The notes: a model not told the origin generated them from the letters alone. A stretch of DNA of 64,000 nucleotides from Nostoc sp. HK-01 (GCA_003990705.1 AP018318.1:4777501-4841500), one strand, 5' to 3'. Counted from the stretch's first letter, positions 38,536-48,078 are shown. A program made the numbers and translations.

Positions 38536-39102
38536 TCACTTTAGGAGGTCAGCACCGCCTGTTTGGGGTTTTTGGGGTGTAGTGGAAGTAGTAGGAATAG
38601 GCTGGTTGCTAGTATTTGGGGAATTGGGATTAAAGATGTCGACTAAGGTTTGGACTAAAGCATCTCGTTGACGACGACTAAGGCGTTTAATGGCAGCGCG
38701 ATCGCCTTCTATGGGATTCTGCCGTAATGTATCATTACCTGGATAGGTAGTGTCATACATCACTTCATTCGCGCCCAGGTAATCAGCCAATGTTAGCTTC
38801 CAGTCTAAGCGATAAATAGGCGATCGCTCTTTTACATAAACGTGATAGCGGATCAAGCGATTAGCTAAAGTGTTAGTCTCTGCAACTTTCCCTGTTTCTT
38901 TGTTGACGTAGGTGTTTTCTTTGGGTAGATCGGGTAATTGCTGATATACTAACTGCCAAACATCAGAGGGACTGATTCTTTGAGCTACCGCAGGCTGAAT
39001 GCCAAAGAAACTAGAATGGTGTAATTGACTTGTGCCTAAACTCACAACAAGTCCACCCATAACCAAAGCAGCGATTAATGCTGAATTAAACTTCACAACC
39101 AT
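38536..39102 (-). CDS. Secreted or periplasmic hypothetical protein
   Basis: 188 residues from ATG 39102. The first 40 residues look like a signal peptide (MVVKFNSALIAALVMGGLVV, ending near AVAQ). Then comes a mixed domain with WQLVYQQLPDLPKENTY and YPGNDTLRQNPIEGDR, and a Thr/Pro-rich tail. The frame extends to 39162 but that part is an interspersed repeat, so the later start is chosen. It looks like a conserved cyanobacterial orphan; no function is seen. Confidence 0.75.
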   Translation of the reverse strand: MVVKFNSALIAALVMGGLVVSLGTSQLHHSSFFGIQPAVAQRISPSDVWQLVYQQLPDLPKENTYVNKETGKVAETNTLANRLIRYHVYVKERSPIYRLDWKLTLADYLGANEVMYDTTYPGNDTLRQNPIEGDRAAIKRLSRRQRDALVQTLVDIFNPNSPNTSNQPIPTTSTTPQKPQTGGADLLK

Positions 39103-39155
39103 CAGCGGGATAATTGAGCAACGCAGAATTATTCTTTTACCATCAGCAATAAGTG

Positions 39156-39217
39156 CATTCAAACCCGCCTGCGCGGGTTTTGTTCGTTTAGCCGCGACTT
39201 TAGTCGTTAGGCTGTAA
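39156..39217. repeat. Partial copy of the foldback repeat family
   Basis: Hairpin AACCCGC-CTGC-GCGGGTT followed by TTTGTTCGTTTAGCCGCGACTTTAGTCGTTAGG (given as landmarks), which matches the right half of the 34751-34904 element at most positions. It lies just upstream of the secreted hypothetical gene. Confidence 0.65.
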
Positions 39218-39230
39218 TGCTAGACTACTT

Positions 39231-39467
39231 TTACATTTCCCCAATAATTTCTGGCTGAGTTAATTCATCAGACATTTCGATGATGGCTCTTAAAACAGGC
39301 TTCATCATAATATCTTCAGAACTTTCAAAATCTTCGTAACGCCGACGTTTGGCTCGATTTGCCACCTGAACCGTGATGCGGTAGCGATTCGAGGCCGCAC
39401 TAATTAAATCCTCGGCACGGTGCATAATCTGAGATTGGGTTGTCTCGAACTTAGAACGCTTGAGCAT
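39231..39467 (-). CDS. rpoZ: DNA-directed RNA polymerase omega subunit
   Basis: A 78-residue omega protein ([20 protein letters not shown]...), of the size and sequence typical of cyanobacterial RpoZ. The helix with [30 protein letters not shown] and the [14 protein letters not shown] region are landmarks. It assists RNA polymerase assembly and the association of the primary sigma factor. It is upstream of the secreted hypothetical gene on the same strand. Confidence 0.93.
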   Translation of the reverse strand: MLKRSKFETTQSQIMHRAEDLISAASNRYRITVQVANRAKRRRYEDFESSEDIMMKPVLRAIIEMSDELTQPEIIGEM

Positions 39468-39616
39468 AATTAATGGTTCTTGGGGACATTCCCCAGTTTA
39501 GCAGTACTGAACAAAATACGGCTTTGTATATATATTGTCAGCGGCCTCTCCCTTGATAGAGGTTGATAAATTTGTATCAATTTATAACTAATTTGTCAGA
39601 CTACCTCAATATCATA

Positions 39617-40036
39617 ATGACTAATCTTTTAGAAACTGCTGTGAATGCAGGCAATTTCACCACTTTAATAGAAGCTGCTAAGGCTGCACAAATTATAGAT
39701 ACTCTGCAAAGCCCTAACATTTTTACACTCTTTGCACCTACAGATGAGGCCTTTGCTCAACTACCAGAAGGAACCTTAGATGAACTACTGCAAGATACTG
39801 CCAAACTGAAGAAAATTATTACCTATCATATTGCTTTTGGCGATGTTAGGTCTGATGACTTAGTGCAGATTCAAGAAGCAGAGACTCTGGAGGGATCTGT
39901 TTTAGCCATTGAGTCTGCTAACGGAGGATTTAAAGTCAATGATGCCAATATCCTACAAACAGATATTTTGGCAGACAATGGTGTGATTCATGTAATTGAT
40001 GCCGTTCTCATACCTGCAATGGTGGCTGGACATTAA
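39617..40036 (+). CDS. Fasciclin (FAS1) domain protein
   Basis: 139 residues forming one FAS1 domain: N-terminal NLLETAVNAGNFTTLIEAAKAA, H1-like FTLFAPTDEAFAQLPEG, the YH motif ITYHIAFG and H2-like DNGVIHVIDAVLIP. ATG at 39617 fits the family start; the longer frame from 39563 adds unconserved residues. No signal peptide or lipobox is present, so this copy is probably cytoplasmic or exported unconventionally. FAS1 domains mediate adhesion or carbohydrate/carotenoid binding; the role here is not clear. Confidence 0.9.
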   Translation: MTNLLETAVNAGNFTTLIEAAKAAQIIDTLQSPNIFTLFAPTDEAFAQLPEGTLDELLQDTAKLKKIITYHIAFGDVRSDDLVQIQEAETLEGSVLAIESANGGFKVNDANILQTDILADNGVIHVIDAVLIPAMVAGH

Positions 40037-40207
40037 AAAATGAGGGAGTAATAAGCTGTTAATCACTGAATTTGATCGTTTAGTCTGCAAGGCGGCAGGG
40101 GAGCAGGGGAAGGGGGATTGACAATAATAACCTCTCCTCTGTCTCTGAAGCTCCTGAAGCTCCCCTGCTATCTCAACGAAGAGATGCCTTAACCGAACGG
40201 TATTGGT

Positions 40208-40239
40208 ATCGCGCCTGGAACTAAAGTTCCAGGCGCGAT
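40208..40239. terminator. Strong hairpin between fasciclin and amylase genes
   Basis: ATCGCGCCTGGAACT and AGTTCCAGGCGCGAT are perfectly paired (15 bases, 2-base loop) between convergent genes. There is no T-tract; it may be a foldback repeat acting as a bidirectional transcript end. Confidence 0.55.
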
Positions 40240-40316
40240 GTGATTGAACACGAAAATTTTTGACTTGTGTGTACACGGTAGCTTACGAGGAGAGGGGAGT
40301 AAAATCCACGTTGTAT

Positions 40317-41774
40317 TTAAGCCAAAATGCAACCAGTTCGGGGAGGAACAGTGAGAGAAAGTTGTTTAGTTTCTCCTGCGTTATTCCATTCAAATTCTGC
40401 GTAGCCAAATAGCAGCTTGCTAGGTTGAGCTTGCAAACTAGTAATATCTATGTTTGCTTGAGCAGATGCTGTGCCAGTATTAACGACTATCATTAATTCT
40501 TCTGTACCTAAAGTGCGGGCAAAAACATATAGTGTTCCTTGGGCATAAAGAACTTGATAATGTCCTATCCGCAAAGCTTGGTAAGCTTGACGAATGTCAA
40601 TTAATTGGCGGTGAGTTTGCAAAATTTCTTGATCCCAATTCGCTTCTAACGGAAAGCCGCGTCGTGAGTCGGGGTCTATTGCACCGGGTAAACCCACTTC
40701 ATCACCATAATAAATACTGGGCGCACCAGGAAAGGTGAGCAAAAGTAAAGTTGATAATTGGATGCTGGCTTTATCGCCACCTGCAATAGTCATTAAACGT
40801 GCGGTATCGTGACTAGCAAGTAAGTTGAGTTGCGTTAGCTGAATTTCCCAAGGATATAGTTGCAATAGTTCTTGGATTTTAGTGGCGTATTCAGCAGCAA
40901 ATAAAGGTGGATAAGGTTGATAGTCACGACTTTGAACTTGTTCTAAGACTACGCGATCGCCTGCGGTAAAGGCAATTGTCGGCCCGGCAAATAAATAATT
41001 CATTACGCCGTCAAATTGTGTCCCATCCAACCACTCACGCGAATCTCCCCACACTTCACCCACAATATAAGCTTCGGGGTTAATAGCTTTAACTCGCTCT
41101 CGAAATTCTTGCCAAAAACCAGGAGTTTTAATTTCAAATGGCACATCTAACCGCCAGCCATCAATGCCGAATTTTATCCAATATTCGGCAATTTCCATGA
41201 TATATTCTCTCACTTCTGGGTTGTCGTGATTAAACACTGGCAAAGCCCGATTATCCGCCCAACCTTCATAATTAGCCGGAAACTCACCGTTGTAAGCAGA
41301 AAGCGGCCAGCCGTGGATTTTAAACCAATTTACCCAAGGCGAATGGGGGCCATTTTCTAAAACATCATGGAAAAAGAAAAACCCACGACTTGAATGATTA
41401 AACACCCCATCTAAAACTACTTTGATATTCCGTTGATGGGCTGCTTCTAACAATTCTTTAAACGCTTCATTTCCTCCCAACAACGGATCAACTTGGTAAT
41501 AATCATGGGTATGATAACGGTGATTACTAGCCGACTGAAAAATGGGCGTGAAATAAATAGCGTTAATTCCTAAACCTTGGATATGGTCTAGTCCCTCAAT
41601 AATGCCCCACAAATCGCCCCCTTTATAACCTTGGAGTGTAGGCATTGCTTCCCAATCTTCCCAACGAGCTTCGTGTAGCAACCGTTTACGCGGCTGTTTG
41701 CTTCTGGCAAAGCGGTCTGGAAAGATTTGGTAAAAAACAGCGTGCTTAACCCAGTCTGGTGTTTGAATTTGCAT
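40317..41774 (-). CDS. Alpha-amylase family glycoside hydrolase (GH13, neopullulanase/cyclomaltodextrinase-like)
   Basis: 485 residues with a (beta/alpha)8 barrel. The catalytic residues are D210 in DGWRLDVP (nucleophile), E240 in IVGEVWGD (acid/base) and D323 in ASHDTARL (transition-state stabiliser). The start WVKHAVFYQIFPDRF is typical of the neopullulanase-related group. The N-terminal starch-binding domain of true neopullulanase is missing. It probably acts on cytoplasmic alpha-glucans or oligosaccharides from glycogen; no signal peptide. It is divergent from the antiporter gene, with a 374-base gap. Confidence 0.92.
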   Translation of the reverse strand: MQIQTPDWVKHAVFYQIFPDRFARSKQPRKRLLHEARWEDWEAMPTLQGYKGGDLWGIIEGLDHIQGLGINAIYFTPIFQSASNHRYHTHDYYQVDPLLGGNEAFKELLEAAHQRNIKVVLDGVFNHSSRGFFFFHDVLENGPHSPWVNWFKIHGWPLSAYNGEFPANYEGWADNRALPVFNHDNPEVREYIMEIAEYWIKFGIDGWRLDVPFEIKTPGFWQEFRERVKAINPEAYIVGEVWGDSREWLDGTQFDGVMNYLFAGPTIAFTAGDRVVLEQVQSRDYQPYPPLFAAEYATKIQELLQLYPWEIQLTQLNLLASHDTARLMTIAGGDKASIQLSTLLLLTFPGAPSIYYGDEVGLPGAIDPDSRRGFPLEANWDQEILQTHRQLIDIRQAYQALRIGHYQVLYAQGTLYVFARTLGTEELMIVVNTGTASAQANIDITSLQAQPSKLLFGYAEFEWNNAGETKQLSLTVPPRTGCILA

Positions 41775-42148
41775 AGGTAATTATTTTTATCTTCAGGAGA
41801 GATTGTGGCAAATATTTCTACATTTATGACTCTCACCTATGATGGAGAAATGCCAAAGATTTTAATTGTTAATTTTAGATAGTAGCTTTACTTAGCCTAA
41901 GTTTGCTCACGCACAGATGCAGAGGCGCGGAGAATCCGAGTACAGCAGTTCAGTAGGATGCTTTCTAGCCATATCTCTCAGTACGTTAAGGCTAATCCTC
42001 ATTTTCTGAAAACTAGCAAATCCTTGCATAGCCATAACACATCCTACTAAATATTTAATTTATAAATAGGCTCTTAAGTTAGTTGACATTTGTATTACCT
42101 TTTTGCAAAGTTTATCAATGAAATTGAAATAAATTTTGCTTATTCACT
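41775..42148. other. Divergent intergenic region, amylase/antiporter
   Basis: 374 bases without a gene. It contains a long-spaced inverted repeat: AGTAGGATG (about 41950-41958) and CATCCTACT (about 42049-42057), enclosing GGCTATG-like pairs. It looks like a decayed interspersed foldback repeat with no known function. Confidence 0.45.
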
Positions 42149-43702
42149 GTGAATGTTACTGAATTAGTTAAAATCTCTATTATTCTTTTACTAGTTGCCA
42201 CTGGTGTAGCTTTACTATCCCGTCGGTTGCGAGTTCCTTATGTGACAGGGTTAGTCTTAGCAGGTTTGCCCATCACTGAATTATTGTCTCATCGTATTGG
42301 TTTAGACCCTTCTTTAGTTTTAAATCTGTTTCTACCAATTCTGATTTTTGAAGCTGGTATTAATACAGATGTGAGTCGCCTACGCAGCACGTTTAAACCA
42401 ATTGCTCTTTTAGCTGTGCCTGGGGCTGTAATTTCCAGCGCGATTATTGCAGTAGTTTTAAAACTAGGGCTGGGATTAGCTTGGATACCAGCTTTACTTG
42501 TTGGCGTAATTTTGGCAAATACAGACACCGTTTCGATGATTGCGGTGTTTAAGGAAATACCTGTGCCTTCTCGTTTGTCTACTATTGTTGAAGGAGAAAC
42601 TTTATTTAACGATGCAGCTGCTTTAGTTTCATTCAACCTGATTTTACAAGTGTATTCCACAGGTTCACTGACGTTATTAGAGGGAATTCAGCAATTGCTA
42701 TTTATTGCTGTAGGTGGTTGTATTGTCGGTTTAGTCTTAGGTTACTTAAGCATACCTGTATTCGCCCGTTTGGATGATCCTCTGAGTAGTCTTTTGCTAA
42801 CGGTTGCAGTCGCACTCGGAACTTTTCAGGTTGGACAGTTTATCGGTGTATCTGGTGCTGTGGCGGTAGTTGTAGCTGGATTAATTTTTGGTAATTTGGG
42901 ACTTTCGCGCAATACTTCGGCTTCTAGTCGCATTACTTTGTTGAGTTTTTGGGAATATGCCAGTTTTACGGTTAACACGTTTATTTTTCTGCTGATTGGG
43001 CTAGAAATCAACTTAGTCACATTCTGGAAAACTTTACCTGCTGTGTTGCTGGCAGTTTTAGCTTATCAAGCAGGACGAATACTAACAGTTTATCCACTGT
43101 TGGCGACGGTTCGTTGGTTCGATCGCCCGATTCCTCTGCGTTGGCAACATTTACTTTTTTTAGGCAATATCAAAGGCTCACTCTCAATGGCTCTAGCGTT
43201 GAGCTTACCAACTACTTTACCAGGTCGAGATGTTTTGATTGCTTTAGTTTTTGGCAGTGTGCTGGTTTCATTAGTGGGACAAGGTTTAAGCCTACCTTGG
43301 CTAGTCAAACGCTTAAAATTATCGAAATTCTCCGAAACACAGCAGCAAGTTGAAGAATTACAAGCGCAACTGATGACAGGTAAAGCCGCACAGGAAGAAT
43401 TAGATAGCTTATTGAAATCAGGAGTATTGCCAAAATCAGTTTACGAAGAAATGCGATCGGCTTATCAAGTCAGGGTGGCTGGTGCGGAAAAATCTTTGAG
43501 AGACTTATATAATCGCCGTGTTGATAATTCAGATGCGAAAAATCATGATTTAAGCAAATTAGATGCTATACGTCGTCGCTTGCTGTTAGCTGAAAAGGGA
43601 GTTCTCAACGAAGCACTGCGTAAGCGAATTCTTTCGGAAGAAATTGTCCGGGGACGGATACAATCTCTTGATGAACAAATGCTGCAACTTGATGATGATT
43701 GA
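42149..43702 (+). CDS. CPA1-type Na+/H+ antiporter
   Basis: 517 residues. About 11-12 TM helices (1-395) carry antiporter motifs: ILIFEAGINTD, LANTDTVSM (the place of the TDP/TDT motif) and EGETLFNDAAALVSF with the ND pair of electroneutral exchangers. A cytoplasmic helical C-terminus (395-517) follows. The start is GTG at 42149. The family extrudes Na+ or exchanges K+ with protons for salt and pH balance. A TrkA-like K+ regulator lies 600 bases downstream on the opposite strand. Confidence 0.9.
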   Translation: MNVTELVKISIILLLVATGVALLSRRLRVPYVTGLVLAGLPITELLSHRIGLDPSLVLNLFLPILIFEAGINTDVSRLRSTFKPIALLAVPGAVISSAIIAVVLKLGLGLAWIPALLVGVILANTDTVSMIAVFKEIPVPSRLSTIVEGETLFNDAAALVSFNLILQVYSTGSLTLLEGIQQLLFIAVGGCIVGLVLGYLSIPVFARLDDPLSSLLLTVAVALGTFQVGQFIGVSGAVAVVVAGLIFGNLGLSRNTSASSRITLLSFWEYASFTVNTFIFLLIGLEINLVTFWKTLPAVLLAVLAYQAGRILTVYPLLATVRWFDRPIPLRWQHLLFLGNIKGSLSMALALSLPTTLPGRDVLIALVFGSVLVSLVGQGLSLPWLVKRLKLSKFSETQQQVEELQAQLMTGKAAQEELDSLLKSGVLPKSVYEEMRSAYQVRVAGAEKSLRDLYNRRVDNSDAKNHDLSKLDAIRRRLLLAEKGVLNEALRKRILSEEIVRGRIQSLDEQMLQLDDD

Positions 43703-43719
43703 TAGCTTTTGAATACTGC

Positions 43720-44262
43720 TTATTTTTTGTACATTTTTATCACTTTTCCCGGACTAATAAACGATATTCCTTGCTGAAAATCAGTGCCAATCATCACGGC
43801 TTCAACTATCGGCTCAGATATTATTGTTGATGATACCCACTCAACAATAAAATTTGCCCCGACACCGCCCCTACTATCATTGCGATTCACAAAAAATTCT
43901 GTAGAGGCGAGTGCATCTAGTTGAATTGGCTTTTCTAAATATTGCTCAATTAGTTTGCCGTTGGAGTCGTAATAACGCACAGAGGTAATAATTATAGGAT
44001 TAGTTACATCTGTATTCCTAATACTCAAGGTAGCTGCTAAATTAAAAATTTCTTGGCGATTGTGATGATATATCTCAGAATAAATAGGAACATAAATAGT
44101 TTGACCTGTTGCTATTTTAAAATTCTGATTTAAAGTCACAACTTTATGAGCCTGACCACTCGGAGTTGGCTTAGTTTGTGACTTAAGAGAATTTTCTGAT
44201 GTTTGACAAGCCGTGAGAAAAATAACTGCGATCGCTAAAATAATCTGTAAATAAAACTTCAT
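43720..44262 (-). CDS. DUF3124 family lipoprotein
   Basis: 180 residues. A signal peptide with lipobox LTAC (C19) leads to a beta-rich domain with IYVPIYSEIYHHN, LAATLSIRNTD and GGVGANFIVEW, features I associate with DUF3124. Probably an outer-membrane or periplasmic lipoprotein; function unknown. It starts 5 bases after the stop of the TrkA-like gene, so the two are an operon. Confidence 0.85.
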   Translation of the reverse strand: MKFYLQIILAIAVIFLTACQTSENSLKSQTKPTPSGQAHKVVTLNQNFKIATGQTIYVPIYSEIYHHNRQEIFNLAATLSIRNTDVTNPIIITSVRYYDSNGKLIEQYLEKPIQLDALASTEFFVNRNDSRGGVGANFIVEWVSSTIISEPIVEAVMIGTDFQQGISFISPGKVIKMYKK

Positions 44263-44267
44263 GAAAA

Positions 44268-44945
44268 TTACTTACAACCCTCGATAAAATCAATGACTTG
44301 ATGTACACTTCCTGGCTTAGTCGCAATCAAGACAGTCGAACCTGGTTCTAGAACTGTACTACCATTCGGAATCATCAAATCTTCGTGGGGATGAGGTTGA
44401 TAGCCAATAATCAGAGAGCCACTAGGAAATCGAGCATCTTGTGCTATTTCAGCTAGGCTGCGATTCACTACATAACAATTATTGGGAATAGCCAGTTTTA
44501 AAACTTCAATCTGTCCTTGCTCAAAGTGCATCATTGATTCTACTTGCGGATATTCAATGGCATTTACCATTGTGGAAACGGATAATTCAACGGTGCTAAT
44601 TACATGGTTAGCTCCTGCTAAACGCAGTGGTTCTGCAAAATCAGAATGACGCAAGCGACTTAAAATGTGCGTCACACCGTAGTGTTTGGCAAGAGTTACC
44701 ATTGCTAAGTTCAACGCATCACTTCTCAGGACTGCTACTAAGGCATCGGCTTTACGAATTCCCGCTTCTAACAACACTTCTGTACTCACAGCACTGCCTT
44801 CAAACGCCATTGCTCCCACTTGTTCACGGGCATAGCGACAAGCTGTAGGCTCTATATCAATGACGGCAACAGTATGCCCTAGTTCTACCAATTTTTGAGC
44901 TAAAGAAAGCCCTACTAAGCCTGCTCCACCAACTAGCACGTACAT
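44268..44945 (-). CDS. TrkA-like potassium uptake regulatory subunit (RCK-N plus RCK-C)
   Basis: 225 residues. N-terminal Rossmann (TrkA-N) domain with GGAGLVG, the acidic NAD-ribose contact VIDIEP and VAVLRSDALNL. The C-terminal TrkA-C domain (about 140-222) ends in VLIATKPGSVHQV. It should gate a K+ channel or transporter after binding NAD(H) or ATP. No TrkG/H/Ktr membrane subunit is in the window. It is transcribed ahead of the DUF3124 lipoprotein gene. Confidence 0.9.
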   Translation of the reverse strand: MYVLVGGAGLVGLSLAQKLVELGHTVAVIDIEPTACRYAREQVGAMAFEGSAVSTEVLLEAGIRKADALVAVLRSDALNLAMVTLAKHYGVTHILSRLRHSDFAEPLRLAGANHVISTVELSVSTMVNAIEYPQVESMMHFEQGQIEVLKLAIPNNCYVVNRSLAEIAQDARFPSGSLIIGYQPHPHEDLMIPNGSTVLEPGSTVLIATKPGSVHQVIDFIEGCK

Positions 44946-45048
44946 GGCTACTCCTGATACTCAAAAACTTTCTCCTTTACAGGTTAACAATAAAGTGAAT
45001 TTGACGAGCTTGTTGGATATTGGGAGAAATACTTTGGTACTTACTCTT

Positions 45049-45573
45049 TCAACTTTGAGGCACATCAACAACACGCCATTCCTGAATACCCCAACGTTGC
45101 AAAATTGGTTCAGCATGAAGAATATCTGCTTCTGTGCCTTCTATAGTTACTAAATAATTGCCCTGAGATACTTGGTCATGATAAAGTTGCGCGGCTTCTT
45201 CCGGCAGAAACCAACCCCGCAGCGCACCAATGATTCCGCCCGCTGCTGCACTAGCGCCACTCCCTAAAAGTGTGGCTAAGGCAGACTCAACAGCCAGGGC
45301 TGGGCCAAACCCAGGAATAAGCAAAATCCCAAAACCTGCAACTAAGGTAAGTAACCCGGCTGTTCTCGCAGTTGCTAATGCACCTATAGCCGCCCCTTCA
45401 GATTGAGTGATATTATTTGCTCTGGGATGATGATCGTCAAGTTCAGGCTGGCGAGTAATTACAGAAATTTTATTCATCGAAAAGCCAGTATTTTTTAATT
45501 CGGCGATCGCTTGTAGTACAATTTTGCGATCGCCAAATATGCCAATAGCGTGCTGGAGTTTACCTGAAGCCAT
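45049..45573 (-). CDS. General stress protein 17M-like protein with glycine-zipper core
   Basis: 174 residues from ATG 45573, chosen because GGGAGG lies 4 bases upstream (the frame is open to 45591). The N-terminal domain (HAIGIFGDRKIVLQAIAELKNTGF...) is like general stress protein 17M. A Gly/Ala-rich middle (about 75-140, LLGSGASAAAGGIIGALRGWF) could insert in a membrane. It then has a short ferredoxin-like C-terminus. This layout is common in cyanobacterial stress-linked proteins; molecular function unknown. Confidence 0.8.
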   Translation of the reverse strand: MASGKLQHAIGIFGDRKIVLQAIAELKNTGFSMNKISVITRQPELDDHHPRANNITQSEGAAIGALATARTAGLLTLVAGFGILLIPGFGPALAVESALATLLGSGASAAAGGIIGALRGWFLPEEAAQLYHDQVSQGNYLVTIEGTEADILHAEPILQRWGIQEWRVVDVPQS

Positions 45574-46270
45574 TTTGCCTCCCAAAAACATGAATGAGTC
45601 AACAAAGCTTTAATCTTTGCTGGATTTGTTTTTAGTCTTAGCAACAAATATGACGAGAAAATGACTATCTATAGATAAATTGTTGACGCTTGATAGGATG
45701 AAAAGCTGACTTTACATAACTTGCTCTAAGAGTTACTTACCAACAATTTTGTATTAATTACTACGAACTTTTGGCTTTATAATTCTTGATGTTTAGTTAT
45801 AACATTTAGGAATTACATAAAATAAACTCTTACCTTTACCTATTCATCGCCAAAAGATGTATCTTCCCAAAACGAGCAAATTTATAACTTTTCCGTAATC
45901 ATCGGGACTGTCACTGAATTACTAAAAAGCACTTCTAAAAGAAACATTTAATTTAGACACTCATGACCAAGTAATTCAACTAATCATCTCTACTATATTT
46001 GTTGACGCTAGGATATTTCAGAAGTTACAACAACATCAAATGAGGAGAGAAATAATTCATGAAAATTAGTGAGAAATGAAAATTTTAGCATTAAAATTTA
46101 TGAGTTATTGATTCATTCATAAACTGATTTATGGCTATCTAGTAAAACCATAGATAACCATAAATTCTCCAGAAATAAAGCAGCAAACATCACCTGAATT
46201 TTCCTAATTTAGGGTGAATTCTCTTACTGAAAAAATTACTGTTTTCCCAAGAATAGAGGTTAAAACCACA
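45574..46270. other. 697-base region upstream of the subtilase gene
   Basis: No full gene. A GAGGAG Shine-Dalgarno sequence at about 46042-46047 precedes two overlapping mini-frames (46059-46079, 46076-46111). An inverted repeat ATTTATGG-TATCTA / TAGATA-CCATAAAT lies at 46127-46165. The frame of the subtilase opens with GTG at 46214, but ATG 46271 is a better start. See findings. Confidence 0.45.
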
Positions 46271-47998
46271 ATGAGACACGAAAAACTTTCTCCTGGGCTG
46301 CTGTTGGCAGTGGAAGATTATCAACATGAAGGGCTACCAGCTTTGATGACACACAAGCGATCGCTTGGGATCATGGCACCTAAAAGTATTGTCAAGCCTA
46401 CCAAAAGCCTGGTGTTTATCTACTGTGACGATGACGCAGATTTAAGCCACTTGGCACAATATGGCATAGAAGTTAATCAAAATGCAGGCCATGTGCGTAC
46501 AGCTTTCCTCCCCATTGAAAGTTTAGATGCTTTATCAGAAGAACCAGCCATCCAGCGGATTAAACCATCGCGTAAGCTCAAACTGCGGATGGATGTTGCA
46601 CCCCAAGCCGTAAAATTACCAGAATTTAAGAACAAAACTGGACTAAGTGGCAAGGGTGTAATTATCGGTGTGGTTGACAGTGGGATTGACCCAAAACATC
46701 CTGCTTTTGCTGGGCGGATTTTACGGTTATGGGATCAAACCCTACCGGGGCCAGGAGTTAAAGAAGGTGGTTATGGTGCGGAATTAACAGATGCCTTACT
46801 CACTGTTTCCCAAGATACTGAGGGTCATGGTACTCATGTTGCAGGTATCGCGTCTGGTGCTGATGTTACTTACGGTGGTGTCGCACCAGACGCAGAATTA
46901 GTAATTGTCAAATCTGACTTACAGGATGCTCACATTGCTGATGCTATCCGCTACGTTTTTCGAGTAGCTGGTGAGTTAGGACGGCCAGCAGTAGTCAATC
47001 TCAGTTTAGGTGGACACGCGGATGCTCACGATGGTAGCGACTCCCTTTCTAAAGTGATTGACGCAGAAACTGGCCCTGGTAGAATTGTTTGCTGTGCAGC
47101 TGGTAACGAAGGCAACGACAATATTCATGGTCAAGCTACCATAACCAGTGGACGAATGAAAGGAATGCGGTTTAATGTGCCGTTAAATCAAGTCGGTATT
47201 GTCTGGTTGAATGCTTGGTATTCCAAAGACAGCCAATTAGAAGTTTCCTTACGCAGTCCTAACGGTTTTGTCACTCCTTTCCAAAAAATTATTACTAATG
47301 GGAACCCAACACTAGATCATCAACTCCCCGATGCAAGGGTGCAAATTGTCACGCCCGGCCCAGATGCGTCCAACGGCGACTATAATTTCTTTGTCCAGAT
47401 TCGCGGAAATGGCCCCTCGCCAGTGATGGGAGGTATTTGGCAGCTAAGAGTCCGTAACACATCTTCTAATGATACCCGCTTAGATGTATGGACATTAGAT
47501 GATACTTCCTCAGTGTTTTTTACGGGTACTAGTGTTAAAGATTCCCTTAAAATTGGTGCGCCAGGATGTGCTGACAGTGCAATTACTGTTGCTGCCTATA
47601 CCACCAAAGTTAAGTACACAGATATTGATAACCAAGTGCGAGAAATGGGTTTAGAACCCAACTGCATTTCTGAATTCAGTAGTGAAGGGCCGTTACGTAA
47701 TGATGCCCAAAAACCGGATGTTGCTGCACCTGGAGCAATGATTGTGTCTGCTCTGTCTTCTAATGCCAATGCTGACCGTTCGATGACGATTAATTCTAAG
47801 TTTTTGGCGATGGCTGGCACTAGTATGGCGACACCTTTTGTTACAGGATTGGTAGCATTATTATTGCAGCGCGATCGCAACTTAGATCCCCAAGCCATCA
47901 AAGAGCTATTCCGCAAAAACAGTTCAATTCCTGGTAAACCAGCTGGCACCTTTGATAATAAATGGGGTTATGGCTTGATTAATACTGAGAATCTGTAA
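46271..47998 (+). CDS. S8 family serine peptidase (subtilase) with N-terminal propeptide-like domain
   Basis: About 575 residues from ATG 46271 (AGAGG lies 11 bases upstream; a GTG at 46214 is less likely). The S8 triad is present: Asp in VVDSGIDP, His in EGHGTHVAG and Ser in AGTSMATPF. The segment before it (residues about 1-110) resembles an inhibitor I9-type propeptide and is similar over its length to the 98-residue protein at 51087. An insertion of about 150 residues between the oxyanion Asn region and the Ser motif is usual in this group. No signal peptide is visible, so it may be intracellular. A strong terminator follows. Confidence 0.92.
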   Translation: MRHEKLSPGLLLAVEDYQHEGLPALMTHKRSLGIMAPKSIVKPTKSLVFIYCDDDADLSHLAQYGIEVNQNAGHVRTAFLPIESLDALSEEPAIQRIKPSRKLKLRMDVAPQAVKLPEFKNKTGLSGKGVIIGVVDSGIDPKHPAFAGRILRLWDQTLPGPGVKEGGYGAELTDALLTVSQDTEGHGTHVAGIASGADVTYGGVAPDAELVIVKSDLQDAHIADAIRYVFRVAGELGRPAVVNLSLGGHADAHDGSDSLSKVIDAETGPGRIVCCAAGNEGNDNIHGQATITSGRMKGMRFNVPLNQVGIVWLNAWYSKDSQLEVSLRSPNGFVTPFQKIITNGNPTLDHQLPDARVQIVTPGPDASNGDYNFFVQIRGNGPSPVMGGIWQLRVRNTSSNDTRLDVWTLDDTSSVFFTGTSVKDSLKIGAPGCADSAITVAAYTTKVKYTDIDNQVREMGLEPNCISEFSSEGPLRNDAQKPDVAAPGAMIVSALSSNANADRSMTINSKFLAMAGTSMATPFVTGLVALLLQRDRNLDPQAIKELFRKNSSIPGKPAGTFDNKWGYGLINTENL

Positions 47999-48048
47999 TT
48001 AATTGTAAAACCAAGTATATTGCGCTCATACACACAATTACTTAGTTT

Positions 48049-48078
48049 AAGGCAGGTAATTTTTTACCTGCCTTTTAA
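48049..48078 (+). terminator. Intrinsic terminator after the subtilase gene
   Basis: AAGGCAGGTAA / TTACCTGCCTT, 11-base perfect stem with a 4-base T loop, followed by TT. It lies 50 bases after the stop codon. It separates the subtilase from the AT-rich pair. Confidence 0.85.
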
